Part shown: in pieces, positions 50,759 to 60,433 of the stretch
Position numbering within the stretch: the stretch's first letter is position 1
Layout of the letters: each line of letters begins with the position of its first letter
Assembly: GCA_020636325.1 (NCBI GenBank)
Contig: JACJYC010000015.1
Location: 1 to 64,000, forward strand
Length of the DNA stretch: 64,000 bases
Reading direction: 5' to 3'
Source: Lewinellaceae bacterium
GTDB taxonomy: Bacteria > Bacteroidota > Bacteroidia > Chitinophagales > Saprospiraceae
Translations under genes and position numbers: made by a program
Notes under the pieces: generated by a model
What the model was told of the DNA's origin: nothing
Database searches by the model: none
The model's input: the letters and a program-made list of their open reading frames with translations, nothing else

Positions 50759-52447
50759 ATGAAAAAAATAACCTATAGCCTGCTTCTGATCGCATTCAGC
50801 GGAGTCCTGTTCTTCGCCTGCTCGGAAGATTTCCTGAATGCCCCGCCGCAAGGGTCGCTTGACGAGGGCACGCTGGGGAATCAGCAAGGCGTGGAAGCTG
50901 CCCTGATCTCCGCCTATTCCATGCTGGATGGGTGGAATGACGATTGGGGTACCTTCAACCCGCCCTGGGGCGGCGCCGGCAGCAACTGGATCTGGGGCAG
51001 CGTCCCGTCTGACGAAGCCTACAAAGGATCCGAGCCGGGCGACCAGCTTGAAGTGCAACTGATCGAGCTGTTCCAATGGGCGCCGGGGAACAATTACCTC
51101 AACGTCAAGTTCCAGGCCCTCTACGAAGGCATCGCCCGTTCGAATGCGACCATCAAGCTGATGAAAAAAACCGAAAACATTACCGAGCAGGAGCGCATAG
51201 AGGCTGAAGCCCGATTCCTGAGGGCCCATTTCCATTTCGACGGCTGGAAATTGTGGAAGAACATTCCGTATTACACAGAGGCCGATGAGGATTTCAGGAA
51301 ACCCAACTCGGAGGACATCATTCCCAGGATCGAGGAGGATTTCCAGTTTGCCATCAATAACCTGCCCGTCACCCAGGTCGCAGTCGGCCGCGCTACCAAA
51401 GGCGCCGCCCAGGCCTATCTCGGCAAGGTTTTCCTGTACAACGGCGAATATGCGAAAGCCAAAGAGCAGTTCGACGCGGTTGTGAGCAGCGGCAAATACG
51501 CCTTGCTGCCCTGCTACCACGACGTGTTCACCCAGGAGATGGAAAACGGATCGGAGATGATCTTCTCCATCCAGGCATCCGTAAACGACGGCACCACGGA
51601 AGGGCAGAACGGCAACTTTGCGGACAGGCTCAACTTTCCCAACGGCGGCGGCACTTTCTCCTGCTGCGGATTCCACCAACCGTCCCAAAACCTGGTGAAC
51701 TCGCACAAGGTGGACGCCGGCGGCCTGCCGATGCCTGAAACCTACAACGATCTGGATGCGACAGCGGCCGATGTGATGGACCCGCGTGTCGACTGGACTG
51801 TAGGCCGCGACGGGGTGCCCTTCCTCACCTACGGGACCCACGGCCCCGAATGGATCCGGGCACGCGCCTGGGCGGGGCCATACAGCGCCAAGAAATTCAT
51901 CCATGACCCGGGAGAAAACGCGGCCAGCAGCTGGAGCAACCAGCAACTCAGTACCATCAACATCCCGATCATCCGGTATGCCGATGTGCTGTTGATGCTG
52001 GCGGAATGCGAGGTCGAACTGGGCAATCTCGAAAGAGCCCGCGAACTGGTGAACATGATCCGGCAGCGCGCAGCCGGTTGCGCCCAGGGCCCCGACGGGA
52101 CTGCCGATGACAACATCAAGGATCCGGGAATCACCTATGCCAAATACGATGTCGGAACCTACAACTCCGCCTGGACCAACCAGACCGCCGCGCGTGAAGC
52201 AGTCCGGTTTGAGCGCAAACTGGAGCTGGCATTGGAAGGTCACCGGTTCTTCGACCTTCGCCGCTGGGGTATCGCCAAGGATTACATCAACAATGAGTAT
52301 CTTGCTGTGGAGAAAACCAAGCGGACCTACCTGGAAGATTCCGGCGGATTTGAAGACCGGCACTGGCTCTACCCGCTGCCGACCGTGCAGATCCAGCTGA
52401 GCAAGGTGGACGGCGTTCCGCAGTTGAAACAAAATCCCGGATATTAA
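50759..52447 (+). CDS. SusD/RagB-type nutrient-binding lipoprotein
   Basis: 562 residues. Lipoprotein signal MKKITYSLLLIAFSGVLFFAC (Cys21). SusD N-terminal TPR-type helices about 35-330 (EARFLRAHFHFDGWKLWKNI), C-terminal substrate-binding half with INIPIIRYADVLLMLAECEV and the final RKLELALEGHRFFDLRRWG typical of the family. It forms the lid that captures the substrate over the SusC channel. Same operon as SusC, 42 bases apart. Confidence 0.95.
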   Translation: MKKITYSLLLIAFSGVLFFACSEDFLNAPPQGSLDEGTLGNQQGVEAALISAYSMLDGWNDDWGTFNPPWGGAGSNWIWGSVPSDEAYKGSEPGDQLEVQLIELFQWAPGNNYLNVKFQALYEGIARSNATIKLMKKTENITEQERIEAEARFLRAHFHFDGWKLWKNIPYYTEADEDFRKPNSEDIIPRIEEDFQFAINNLPVTQVAVGRATKGAAQAYLGKVFLYNGEYAKAKEQFDAVVSSGKYALLPCYHDVFTQEMENGSEMIFSIQASVNDGTTEGQNGNFADRLNFPNGGGTFSCCGFHQPSQNLVNSHKVDAGGLPMPETYNDLDATAADVMDPRVDWTVGRDGVPFLTYGTHGPEWIRARAWAGPYSAKKFIHDPGENAASSWSNQQLSTINIPIIRYADVLLMLAECEVELGNLERARELVNMIRQRAAGCAQGPDGTADDNIKDPGITYAKYDVGTYNSAWTNQTAAREAVRFERKLELALEGHRFFDLRRWGIAKDYINNEYLAVEKTKRTYLEDSGGFEDRHWLYPLPTVQIQLSKVDGVPQLKQNPGY

Positions 52448-52488
52448 AGACTTGTTTTGAGTTGTATTACCAAGTGAGTGTAAATGTC

Positions 52489-52520
52489 CGCAAGAGGCAG
52501 CCTTAAAACTGCCTCTTGCG
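52489..52520 (+). terminator. 12-bp hairpin between SusD gene and ASPIC/UnbV gene
   Basis: Perfect stem cgcaagaggcag / ctgcctcttgcg with an 8-base loop, then cctttta. The weak T-run suggests partial termination, so the third gene may be expressed at a lower level than susCD. Confidence 0.6.
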
Positions 52521-52549
52521 CCTTTTATCCGGACGAAATAACCAACATA

Positions 52550-55500
52550 ATGCCGAAGTACGCCTACCTGCCCTTCGTGTTCTGCCTGGCAACCGCCTGC
52601 ACCTCCACTACCGTCCATCCCGACCCGGTTCCGGACGGCGGCGCTTTGTTCACCAGCATGCCGGCCGACCAAACCGGCATCGACTTCGTCAACCAGGTAA
52701 CGGACGGCGAACAGTTCAATGTGCTGACCTACCGCAACTTCTACAACGGCGGCGGCGTAGCCATCGGGGATATCAACAACGACGGCATGCCCGACCTCTA
52801 CCTGACCGCCAATATGGGGCCTAACAAACTCTACCTCAACAGAGGCGACTGGAAGTTTGAGGACATTACCCAAAAGGCCGGAGTAGCCGGCAAAGGCGGC
52901 TGGAGCACCGGCGTGGCCATGGCGGACGTCAACGGCGACGGCTGGCTCGACATCTACGTCTGCAATTCGGGCGATATCGCCGGCGACGACAAGGAAAACG
53001 AACTCTTCATCAACAGCGGAAACGCCGCAGAAATTGCCTTTACCGAGCAGGCGGCGGCTTACCGCCTCAACGACCCGGGCTTCACCACCCACGCTTCCTT
53101 TTTTGACTACGACCTCGACGGCGACCTGGACTGTTATATCCTCAACAATTCCTACAAGGACCCCGAACGCATCGACGCCTTTAACCGCACGCGCGAAGAA
53201 AAGGATCCGCTCGGCGGCGACAAGCTGTTCAGAAACGACAGCCCGGAAAACGCCGAACCCGGAGCGGCCGTCCCATTTACCGATGTAACCGAACAGGCCG
53301 GCATTTACAACAGTCCCATCGGATTCGGCCTGGGTGTTTCCGTCAGCGACCTTAACGGGGATATGCGGCCCGATATTTACATCAGCAACGACTTCTGGGA
53401 GCGGGATTACCTCTACCTCAACCGCGGCCCAGTCGACGGAAAAGGCACGGTCTTCTCCGAAGAACTGACCAGCCGCATCAGCCTCTGCTCCGTTTCCAGC
53501 ATGGGAGCAGACATCGCCGACCTGAACAACGACGGCGCGTTTGACGTATTCACCACCGATATGCTGCCGGCCGACAATTACCGCCTGAAAGCCACCACCG
53601 TCTTCGACCCCTTTCACCTGGAGGATTACAAATACAGGGTCGACTATCACTATCAGATCCTCCAGAACTGCCTCCAGCTCAACGACGGCGAAGCCAGTTT
53701 CCAGGAATTGTCCAACCTGGCCGGCGTATCGGCCACCGACTGGAGCTGGGGCGCCCTCATTTTCGACTTCGACAACGACGGCTGGAAGGATATTTTCGTT
53801 TCCAACGCGCTCTACAAAGAGATCATGTACCTCGATTTCACCAATTTCATCAACGACAAGGACGAGGTCAAAAAGATCGTGACCGAAAAAGGAAAATTCG
53901 ACTGGCGGGATTTTGCCGCTTTCCTGCCTTCCAACCCTTTGTCCAACTACGGGTTTGTGCACCAGGCAGGCAATTCGCCGATCCCGCAGTTCAAAAACAT
54001 GGCCCGCGAACTCGGCCTGGGCGAACCCGGATTCTCCAACGGCGCGGCCTACGGCGACCTGGACGGCGACGGCGATCTGGACCTCGTGGTCAACAATGTG
54101 AACATGCCCTGTTTTGTCTACCGGAATGAAACCGATAAAAAGGCCGGCCGCCATTACCTCAAGATCCGGCTGCAAGGCAACGGGAAAAACCCCTTCGGAG
54201 TGGGCGCAAAGGTAGAGATCCGGCAAGGCGACCGGGTGCAGGCCCTGCAGCATTTTCCGCAGCGCGGGTTCGAGAGCAGCGTTGAACCCGGGTTGCTGTT
54301 CGGTTTGCCCGACAATGCAGAAATCGACCGCCTGGAAGTGATCTGGCCGGATAAGAAAATGCAAACCCTGGAGCACATCAGCGTGGACCAAACCCTTGAC
54401 CTGCGGCAGTCGGATGCGGACCGGCCTTTCTCAGCTGCGCCCGTAACCCGCGACCCGTTATACCGGGATGCAACAGCGGAGCTTCTTCGCGGCAATATCC
54501 GGCATCAGGAAAACCGGTTCAATGACTTCAACTACGAGATCCTGCTCCCGCGGATGCTCTCAACGGAAAGCCCGAAAATCATCAAAGGGGACCTGAACGG
54601 AGATGGGAAAGAAGACTTTGTACTGACCGGCGCGGCGGGCGACCCGGACAAGATGTTCATCCAGCAAAACGGAACCTGGCAGGAGGTCACCGGCTGGCAA
54701 CCCGAAGCGGACCGGGCCCTGGAAACAACCTGCGGCCTGATCTTCGACGCGGACGGCGACGGAGACAACGACCTTTTGCTGGGCGCAGGCGGTAACGAGA
54801 TGCAGCGCGGGTTCGCCAATTTCCGGTTGCGGTACTACGACAATGACGGGAGCGGCCGGTTCAAAGCCGTTGAAGGGAAAACGCCGCCCGCAGCCGGCAT
54901 GGTTTCGTGCATCGTACCCGGCGATATCGACCTGGACGGGGACCTGGACCTGTTCATCGGCGGCCGGGCGGTACCCGGCAATTACGGCCTGATGCCGCGC
55001 AGCTTCCTGCTCCTCAACGAAGGCGGGGGCCGGTGGGTGGATGTCACGCGGCAGGAACTCGGCAATTGCGGTATGGTGACCGATGCCTGTTTCACGGATA
55101 CCGACAATGACGGTGATCAGGACCTGATCGTGATCGGGGACTGGCTGCCGGTCCTGCATTTCGAGAACGACTTCGGCCGGTTCGTTTTTTCCAAAAAGCA
55201 GACGGCGCAGCCCTATTACGGCTGGTGGACCTGCCTGGAACCCGCCGACCTGGACGGCGACGGCGACCTCGATTTCGTACTCGGCAACTGGGGGTTGAAT
55301 ACTAAACTGAAGGCGTCGAAAGAGCGGCCGGTCACCATGGCGGTAAAGGATTTTGACAACAATGGAAAGTCCGAACTCATCCTCAACTGGTACCCGCCCA
55401 ACGACGACCAACCCTGGCCGTTTGCCGGAAAGATGGACATGACCCAGCAGTTGCCGTTCCTGAAGAAAAAAGCGCTGAAATTTGAGGATTACGCCCACCT

Positions 55501-55948
55501 GACCTACGAGACCATGTTCGACCCTGCACAACGCCAGGGCGCTGTTGCGTATACGGCCAACTGGCTGCAAACCTCGGTATTGTGGAACGACGGCTCCGGT
55601 TTCCGGCTGGAAGCGCTGCCGCTGGAGGCTCAGGTAGCTCCCGCATTCGGCATCATTGCGCAGGACCTGGACGGGGACAACCTGACGGACATCTGGCTGG
55701 GCGGCAATTTTTACGGCCTCAAGCCGGAAGTCGGTCGCCACGATTCAAGCCGGGGCGTTTTCCTGCGGGGCGACGGGAAAGGCGGATTCACCTGCCTGCC
55801 CCCCGCTGATTCCGGGCTGTTCGTCAAAGGCGAAGTCCGCGACGCGGCAACCTTTCAGACAGCGAACGGGCCGGTCATTCTCGTGGCGAGGAATGATGCG
55901 GATGCGTTGGTTTTTAAACCCGGCATGGCGAACACCCAGCTGCGTTGA
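52550..55948 (+). CDS. FG-GAP/VCBS-repeat lipoprotein with ASPIC/UnbV domain
   Basis: 1132 residues from ATG 52550, which starts a lipoprotein signal (MPKYAYLPFVFCLATAC, Cys17); the longer frame runs through a hairpin. Beta-propeller FG-GAP repeats with calcium loops (DINNDGMPDLYL, DVNGDGWLDIYV, DLDGDGDLDLVV) cover about 60-540. The ASPIC/UnbV domain (GVGAKVEIRQGDRVQALQHF to LEVIWPDKKM) lies near 560-640. A second set of FG-GAP repeats (about 690-1090) follows. The family often follows SusC/SusD genes in Bacteroidota and is thought to be a surface carbohydrate-binding or adhesion protein, but the function is not established. Third gene of the locus, 102 bases after the susD stop. Confidence 0.9.
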   Translation: MPKYAYLPFVFCLATACTSTTVHPDPVPDGGALFTSMPADQTGIDFVNQVTDGEQFNVLTYRNFYNGGGVAIGDINNDGMPDLYLTANMGPNKLYLNRGDWKFEDITQKAGVAGKGGWSTGVAMADVNGDGWLDIYVCNSGDIAGDDKENELFINSGNAAEIAFTEQAAAYRLNDPGFTTHASFFDYDLDGDLDCYILNNSYKDPERIDAFNRTREEKDPLGGDKLFRNDSPENAEPGAAVPFTDVTEQAGIYNSPIGFGLGVSVSDLNGDMRPDIYISNDFWERDYLYLNRGPVDGKGTVFSEELTSRISLCSVSSMGADIADLNNDGAFDVFTTDMLPADNYRLKATTVFDPFHLEDYKYRVDYHYQILQNCLQLNDGEASFQELSNLAGVSATDWSWGALIFDFDNDGWKDIFVSNALYKEIMYLDFTNFINDKDEVKKIVTEKGKFDWRDFAAFLPSNPLSNYGFVHQAGNSPIPQFKNMARELGLGEPGFSNGAAYGDLDGDGDLDLVVNNVNMPCFVYRNETDKKAGRHYLKIRLQGNGKNPFGVGAKVEIRQGDRVQALQHFPQRGFESSVEPGLLFGLPDNAEIDRLEVIWPDKKMQTLEHISVDQTLDLRQSDADRPFSAAPVTRDPLYRDATAELLRGNIRHQENRFNDFNYEILLPRMLSTESPKIIKGDLNGDGKEDFVLTGAAGDPDKMFIQQNGTWQEVTGWQPEADRALETTCGLIFDADGDGDNDLLLGAGGNEMQRGFANFRLRYYDNDGSGRFKAVEGKTPPAAGMVSCIVPGDIDLDGDLDLFIGGRAVPGNYGLMPRSFLLLNEGGGRWVDVTRQELGNCGMVTDACFTDTDNDGDQDLIVIGDWLPVLHFENDFGRFVFSKKQTAQPYYGWWTCLEPADLDGDGDLDFVLGNWGLNTKLKASKERPVTMAVKDFDNNGKSELILNWYPPNDDQPWPFAGKMDMTQQLPFLKKKALKFEDYAHLTYETMFDPAQRQGAVAYTANWLQTSVLWNDGSGFRLEALPLEAQVAPAFGIIAQDLDGDNLTDIWLGGNFYGLKPEVGRHDSSRGVFLRGDGKGGFTCLPPADSGLFVKGEVRDAATFQTANGPVILVARNDADALVFKPGMANTQLR

Positions 55949-55987
55949 TTTACAGACTTACTTTAATTTTCCCTTTCCCTGTGGGAA

Positions 55988-58108
55988 TTATTTTTTAACA
56001 AATTTGCCTATCAGGGCAGGTTGACCATTTTGAATCCAAAAAACGAAATAGATACCGGAGGGCCAGTTATGGCAGTCAATGGTTTCGAATTGATCCCGGG
56101 TGGATTGTTGGTGAATAATTTGCCCTGAGAGGTTAGAAACACTCAGCAAGCCCTCCATATTGCCCCTTATCGCTGCCGGTATGTAAAGATTCAGTTTATC
56201 CGATGCAGGATTGGGTGACATTGTGATATCATTCCGATTCGGAATCTCTTGCAAAGCGACCAAAGTGAATGAATTTTCAATAATCAAGCCTGAGTACCCG
56301 GCAATCCAGACTTTCCCGCTTTGATCAAAAGCAATATCCGAAAGTGAAACCCCACTGAAAGGGTGGTCTTCCCAGGTAACACCGCCATCGGAGGTTTCAA
56401 GAATTGCAGATCCTCCTTGACCGTTCCGTCCGACAGCCCAGCCTGTATTTTTATCAACAAACCGTACTTTAAATATACTGAAATTCGATTCCGGCAGGGT
56501 TTGGGGTTCCCAGCTCAATCCACCATCCTCAGTTTTATACATAAAACTGACTGGAACAAAACCGCCGTTTGGTCCTGATACCAGGTCCGATCCCGAAAGC
56601 CAACCTGTATTCTCATCAATAAAATGAACATGATAATAATTATGATTCGGAATGGTCTGCAGACTCCATAAATCTCCGCCATTTTCTGTTTTCAAAAGGG
56701 TGCCGGTAGCGCCAACGGCCCAACCAGTATCCCTGCTGGTAAAAAATACGGATGCCAGATCCCGGGTTGAGGGAACCGATTGAAGAGACCAATTTTCCCC
56801 GCCATCAACAGTTTTAAGGATTGTTCCTCCTTTTCCGGCAGCCCAACCTGTTTCGGCATCATAAAAAAATAGAGATTGAAGCGTATTAGCGGTTGGAGAG
56901 TTTTTCGGAAGCCATTCAGAACCTCCATTAGTGGTTTTGAAAACGGAGCCGTCATCACCTGCAACCCATCCTGTATTCAGATCCGTGAAAAAAACTGCAT
57001 TGAGATATTTATTAAAAGTTATGGTTTGTTTATCCCAACTTTCGCCGCCATTCGTTGATTTCAAAATAATCCCGCTGCTCCCTGTCGCCCATCCTGTTTC
57101 TCCATCCACGAATTGAATTGCAAACAAGGCCGTTGCAATCGGCAGGTTACTTTCTTTCAAAGTTTTCCAGTTGTTTCCGCCATTAACTGTTTTATAAATT
57201 ACTCCATCTGATCCACCCAACCAGAAACTGCTGTTATCGTATAAACTAATTGTCTTTACGGTTGATAAAGAAGGTAGGGAAATTTGATTCACCCAGGTTG
57301 TACCGCCATTCGTTGTAGAGATCACTTCCCCATTCAGACCAACTGCCCAGCCGGTATTGCTGTCCAAAAATTCAATTTTCAACAACCAATTGGTAGTCAT
57401 GGAAGTCTGTGCGGACCATGTTTCACCGCCGTTCCCGGTATGCAGGACTTTTCCGCCGGTGCCAACGATCCACCCATTATTCTCATCCACAAAATAAATT
57501 CCGCTTAAAGTACTCGTGACCGTTGAATTCTGCAATACCCAGGTTGTACCCCCATTTATTGTTTTTAAAACCCTTCCGGAGCCTCCAACTACCCACCCTA
57601 TATTGGGCGTCACAAAAAATACACCTTGGAGGGAATAAGGAATATTCGAATTCTGAGCCTCCCATGAATCGCCTCCATCGGAGGTATGCAAGATGGTTCC
57701 GCTTCCGCCAACCGCCCAGCCATTGTCCGCATCAGCAAAAAAGATGGAGCTCAGTGTTTGTTCTGATTGAGTCGACAAATTTATCCAGGTAATACCACCA
57801 TCCGTTGTCTTTAAAACTGTTCCGCCAAAGCCTGCAGCCCAACCGAGGTTTGCATCTAAAAAGAACAAATCCAGCATGGAGAGGTCGGCCGCGTATAACA
57901 ATGTCCATGATTCGCCTCCGTCCTCTGTTTTGAAAATAAATCCTCCTGCATCCAGTCGAAACCCGTTATTCTGGTCCATCATTTTAAGGCTGACAACATC
58001 CGTATGTTGCTGCCTGATTTGCCATTGTCCATGAAGAAAAACACCGGGAAAAATGAGGAGGAAAAATAGAGAAAGCCGTACGGTCTTCAGAAAGCACAGT
58101 TTTTTCAT
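55988..58108 (-). CDS. YCF48/BNR-repeat protein with T9SS sorting domain
   Basis: 706-residue secreted protein: signal MKKLCFLKTVRLSLFFLLIF, then about 14 repeats of 40-45 residues with VFFVDENTGWAVG, GTILKTVDGGENW and LQSV motifs, as in YCF48-like photosystem-assembly factors and sialidase BNR propellers. The last 80 residues (MSPNPASDKLNLYIPA, LSGQIIHQ, GIYFVFWIQNG) are a type A sorting domain. Propeller binding role likely; ligand unknown. The DNA is clearly richer in A+T than neighbouring genes, and the many near-identical repeats suggest recent gain or expansion. Convergent with the ASPIC/UnbV gene, 39 bases between stops. Confidence 0.87.
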   Translation of the reverse strand: MKKLCFLKTVRLSLFFLLIFPGVFLHGQWQIRQQHTDVVSLKMMDQNNGFRLDAGGFIFKTEDGGESWTLLYAADLSMLDLFFLDANLGWAAGFGGTVLKTTDGGITWINLSTQSEQTLSSIFFADADNGWAVGGSGTILHTSDGGDSWEAQNSNIPYSLQGVFFVTPNIGWVVGGSGRVLKTINGGTTWVLQNSTVTSTLSGIYFVDENNGWIVGTGGKVLHTGNGGETWSAQTSMTTNWLLKIEFLDSNTGWAVGLNGEVISTTNGGTTWVNQISLPSLSTVKTISLYDNSSFWLGGSDGVIYKTVNGGNNWKTLKESNLPIATALFAIQFVDGETGWATGSSGIILKSTNGGESWDKQTITFNKYLNAVFFTDLNTGWVAGDDGSVFKTTNGGSEWLPKNSPTANTLQSLFFYDAETGWAAGKGGTILKTVDGGENWSLQSVPSTRDLASVFFTSRDTGWAVGATGTLLKTENGGDLWSLQTIPNHNYYHVHFIDENTGWLSGSDLVSGPNGGFVPVSFMYKTEDGGLSWEPQTLPESNFSIFKVRFVDKNTGWAVGRNGQGGSAILETSDGGVTWEDHPFSGVSLSDIAFDQSGKVWIAGYSGLIIENSFTLVALQEIPNRNDITMSPNPASDKLNLYIPAAIRGNMEGLLSVSNLSGQIIHQQSTRDQFETIDCHNWPSGIYFVFWIQNGQPALIGKFVKK

Positions 58109-58723
58109 CGGAATTAAGTTTTAAAATTATTAACCTGCAAGATTGACAGGCATTTTCAGAAAGGCAAAGGTATTATTTTCAAAAAAAATAGTTCTAATTA
58201 TAGTTCATATTATTTCATTTTTTGTTCTGCAATTAATTCTCATTTACAAAAGATGAAAGTATCCTGCCCCGGCTCAACCCAGGCAACGCAGGTTAAGGCA
58301 TTGCCGGATAAGGCCAGAATAAACAAGTTGGGCGACCGGTAAGGATCGGTGAATTAATAAGTGCCGCTTTCGACAGGCAAGGGATTTTGGTTCTAACCAA
58401 GGCCCCGCCGAGGCGGGGCGAGCTTAGCCATAGCTACGTGAGCCAGTTCCTCAACGCTGGGTAGGACCAAAAGCCCTCCTGGGAAATCTGACAGTTATTA
58501 TTTCAGCGGTCCTAAACGGGATCTGATCGCCAGGATTAGCGGGCCGAAAGCCCGCTAAACTTTTTCCGCTTTCCGGTATGTTCACCATAGTTCACGTGTT
58601 CAGAAATCCCCGGTAAGCCGGGAACGCCTTATGTTTTTCTTTCTGCGCCGAATCGATCCCTTTAGACTGGAAATACTTACCTTTATTCCGACATTCTCAT
58701 CGTGCCATTTTGTAAAACACCTT
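58109..58723. other. intergenic region before the Crp/Fnr-like gene
   Basis: 615 bases without a gene. An A+T-rich upstream region of the YCF48-like gene (58110-58260) is followed by a hairpin element (about 58370-58480; gggattttggttcta at 58381-58395 pairs with 58462-58476, 13 of 15) and a G+C-rich stretch with gcgggccgaaagcccgc near 58539. TACCTTTA at 58678-58685 is a possible -7 element for the regulator gene. Confidence 0.55.
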
Positions 58724-59311
58724 ATGACGCCAACCGACATCCTACAGCATGCCCTTAAGGAAATCGCAGGGATTGACGAAAAATCCTTTAATTTATCCAG
58801 GGGGTTCTGGCGCGAAAAGGACTTTAAAAAAGGTGAGTTTTACAACAATTTCCGACAGGTTTGCAAGCACCTGGGTTTTGTGCTCGACGGGGTATTCCGT
58901 ACCTATTACATCGATGACAAGGCCGATGAAGAGAAGAATGTGTTTTTCTTTTCAACCCACCAGGTGGTTGTATCCTTTCAGAGTTTCGTTAACCAGACGC
59001 CCTGCAACTATTTCACGGAAGCTGTAACGGACGCCCGCGTGGTCTATATCCATATCGACCACCTGTACCAGTTGTACCGCCAATCCCACCAATGGGAGCG
59101 CCTGGGCCGGCTGATCGCCGAAATGGCCTTCAACCTGTCCATGAAGCGGACCGAGAGTTTCCTGTTCCTGTCGCCGGAAGAGCGCTATCTCGATCTGATC
59201 CAACAGCATCCGGATATTTTCAATTCGGTTCCCCTTTACCAGATCTCCTCCTATCTCGGCATCCGCGGGCCTTCGCTCAGCCGGATCAGAAAAAGAATTT
59301 CTCAAAAGTGA
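58724..59311 (+). CDS. Crp/Fnr-like transcriptional regulator
   Basis: 195 residues from ATG 58724 (MTPTDILQHALKEIAGI); the longer reading from 58631 is not supported. Residues about 25-115 are a cyclic-nucleotide-binding-like beta roll (KKGEFYNNFRQVCKHLGFVL, then GVFRTYYID, VVVSFQSFV), followed by the long dimer helix and a C-terminal winged helix (VPLYQISSYLGIRGPSLSRIRKRI). This is the common Bacteroidota Crp-type regulator with a poorly conserved nucleotide pocket; the effector is unknown. It lies 90 bases before an alpha/beta hydrolase gene on the same strand and may regulate it (inference). Confidence 0.88.
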   Translation: MTPTDILQHALKEIAGIDEKSFNLSRGFWREKDFKKGEFYNNFRQVCKHLGFVLDGVFRTYYIDDKADEEKNVFFFSTHQVVVSFQSFVNQTPCNYFTEAVTDARVVYIHIDHLYQLYRQSHQWERLGRLIAEMAFNLSMKRTESFLFLSPEERYLDLIQQHPDIFNSVPLYQISSYLGIRGPSLSRIRKRISQK

Positions 59312-59401
59312 TCGATTTTAACCCAGGTTAAAGTTTTTGCCCCCGCCGCACCCTCATCTTTGTGGTATCAGCATTGATAACAACCTTTAAAAATTACAAC
59401 G

Positions 59402-60187
59402 ATGAAATCGATCCAATCTAAAACCGTGGTATTCATTACCGGTGCATTTGTCAGCCACAACGGATGGCAGGAATGGCAAAAATATTTCGAATCCAAAGGT
59501 TACAAGACCCTGGCGCCCGCATGGCCCCATAAAGACGCCTCCGCAAAGGCCCTCAGGGAAATGCACCCCAACAACACCGGGTTGGCCGACCTGACCCTGA
59601 CCGAACTGGTCAACCACTACGCCGCCATCGTAAAACAACTGCCGGAGAAACCGATCCTGGTCGGGCACTCGCTGGGCGGTCTGGTCTCCCAGATCCTGTT
59701 GAACCGGGGCCTCGCCGAAGCCGCAGCCGTATTGCACCCGGTTCCGCCCCAGGGCATCATCCCATACGAATTCAGCTTTCTGAAATCGGCTTTCGGCGCC
59801 TTGGGCCTGTTCACCTCGCTGAAAAAAACGTACCTGATGCCGTTCAAAACCTGGCAATACGCCTTCACCAACGGCATGAGCCTGGATGATCAGCAGGCCG
59901 CCTATGAGGCCAATACCATACCGGAATCCAAGCGCGTAGCCAGAGGCGGGCTGACATCTGCCGCAAAAGTGGACTTCAAAAAGCCGCACAACCCCTTGCT
60001 GATCATTTCCGGCAGCACGGACAACATCATCCCGGCATCCCTCAATTACCGGAATTTCAAAAGGTACAAGCAGAACGGCTCGGTCACGGAATACAAGGAA
60101 TTCAAGGGCAAAAACCACTTCGTCGTCGGTTTGCCGACCTGGCGGGAAGAGGCCGACTATATCCTGGACTGGATCAACCGGCAGTGA
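59402..60187 (+). CDS. alpha/beta hydrolase
   Basis: 261-residue cytoplasmic hydrolase. Nucleophile elbow VGHSLGGLVS with Ser90, the likely acid Asp in LLIISGSTDNIIPA near residue 206 and catalytic His in GKNHFVVGLPTW near 239. No signal peptide. Oxyanion/entry loop VVFITGAFVSHNGW. Similar proteins are annotated as esterases or lipase-like hydrolases; the substrate is undetermined. It probably forms a unit with the Crp/Fnr-like regulator. A terminator-like hairpin follows. Confidence 0.9.
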   Translation: MKSIQSKTVVFITGAFVSHNGWQEWQKYFESKGYKTLAPAWPHKDASAKALREMHPNNTGLADLTLTELVNHYAAIVKQLPEKPILVGHSLGGLVSQILLNRGLAEAAAVLHPVPPQGIIPYEFSFLKSAFGALGLFTSLKKTYLMPFKTWQYAFTNGMSLDDQQAAYEANTIPESKRVARGGLTSAAKVDFKKPHNPLLIISGSTDNIIPASLNYRNFKRYKQNGSVTEYKEFKGKNHFVVGLPTWREEADYILDWINRQ

Positions 60188-60237
60188 CGCCGATCTGCCT
60201 GCAAATGAGGTCGGATGGTTAAAGATAAAAAGAAACA

Positions 60238-60290
60238 GCCGTTCCGGCAGAACTGGGGAACCAATCTGACCGGAACGGCGTTTGTCTTTC
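60238..60290 (+). terminator. terminator-like hairpin after the hydrolase gene
   Basis: Stem gccgttccgg (60238-60247) with ccggaacggc (60270-60279), continued by a cag/ctg pair, then gtttgtcttt. Confidence 0.6.
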
Positions 60291-60379
60291 CGTCCCCTCT
60301 CTGAACAAAGTCCCGGTTGCCGCCCCAAACTCTTACTGATCAATCCGTTTACCGGATATTCCTTTGTCTAAACTTTCCG

Positions 60380-60387
60380 TACATTTG
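60380..60387 (+). promoter_or_regulatory. -7 element upstream of the DUF5916 gene
   Basis: TACATTTG, full TAnnTTTG match, 46 bases before the start codon. No TTG at the usual -33 distance. Confidence 0.45.
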
Positions 60388-60433
60388 CAGGCCGAAATCC
60401 ATCACCCGAAAGACGCCCTAACTGTATTCATGT

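Noticed and set aside
49589..54391. Open frame of 1600 codons on the minus strand across susC, susD and the ASPIC/UnbV gene
   Set aside because: It is the antisense shadow of three well-recognised genes; its composition (Val, Gly, His, Gln-rich, no domain) is that of a codon-bias artefact.
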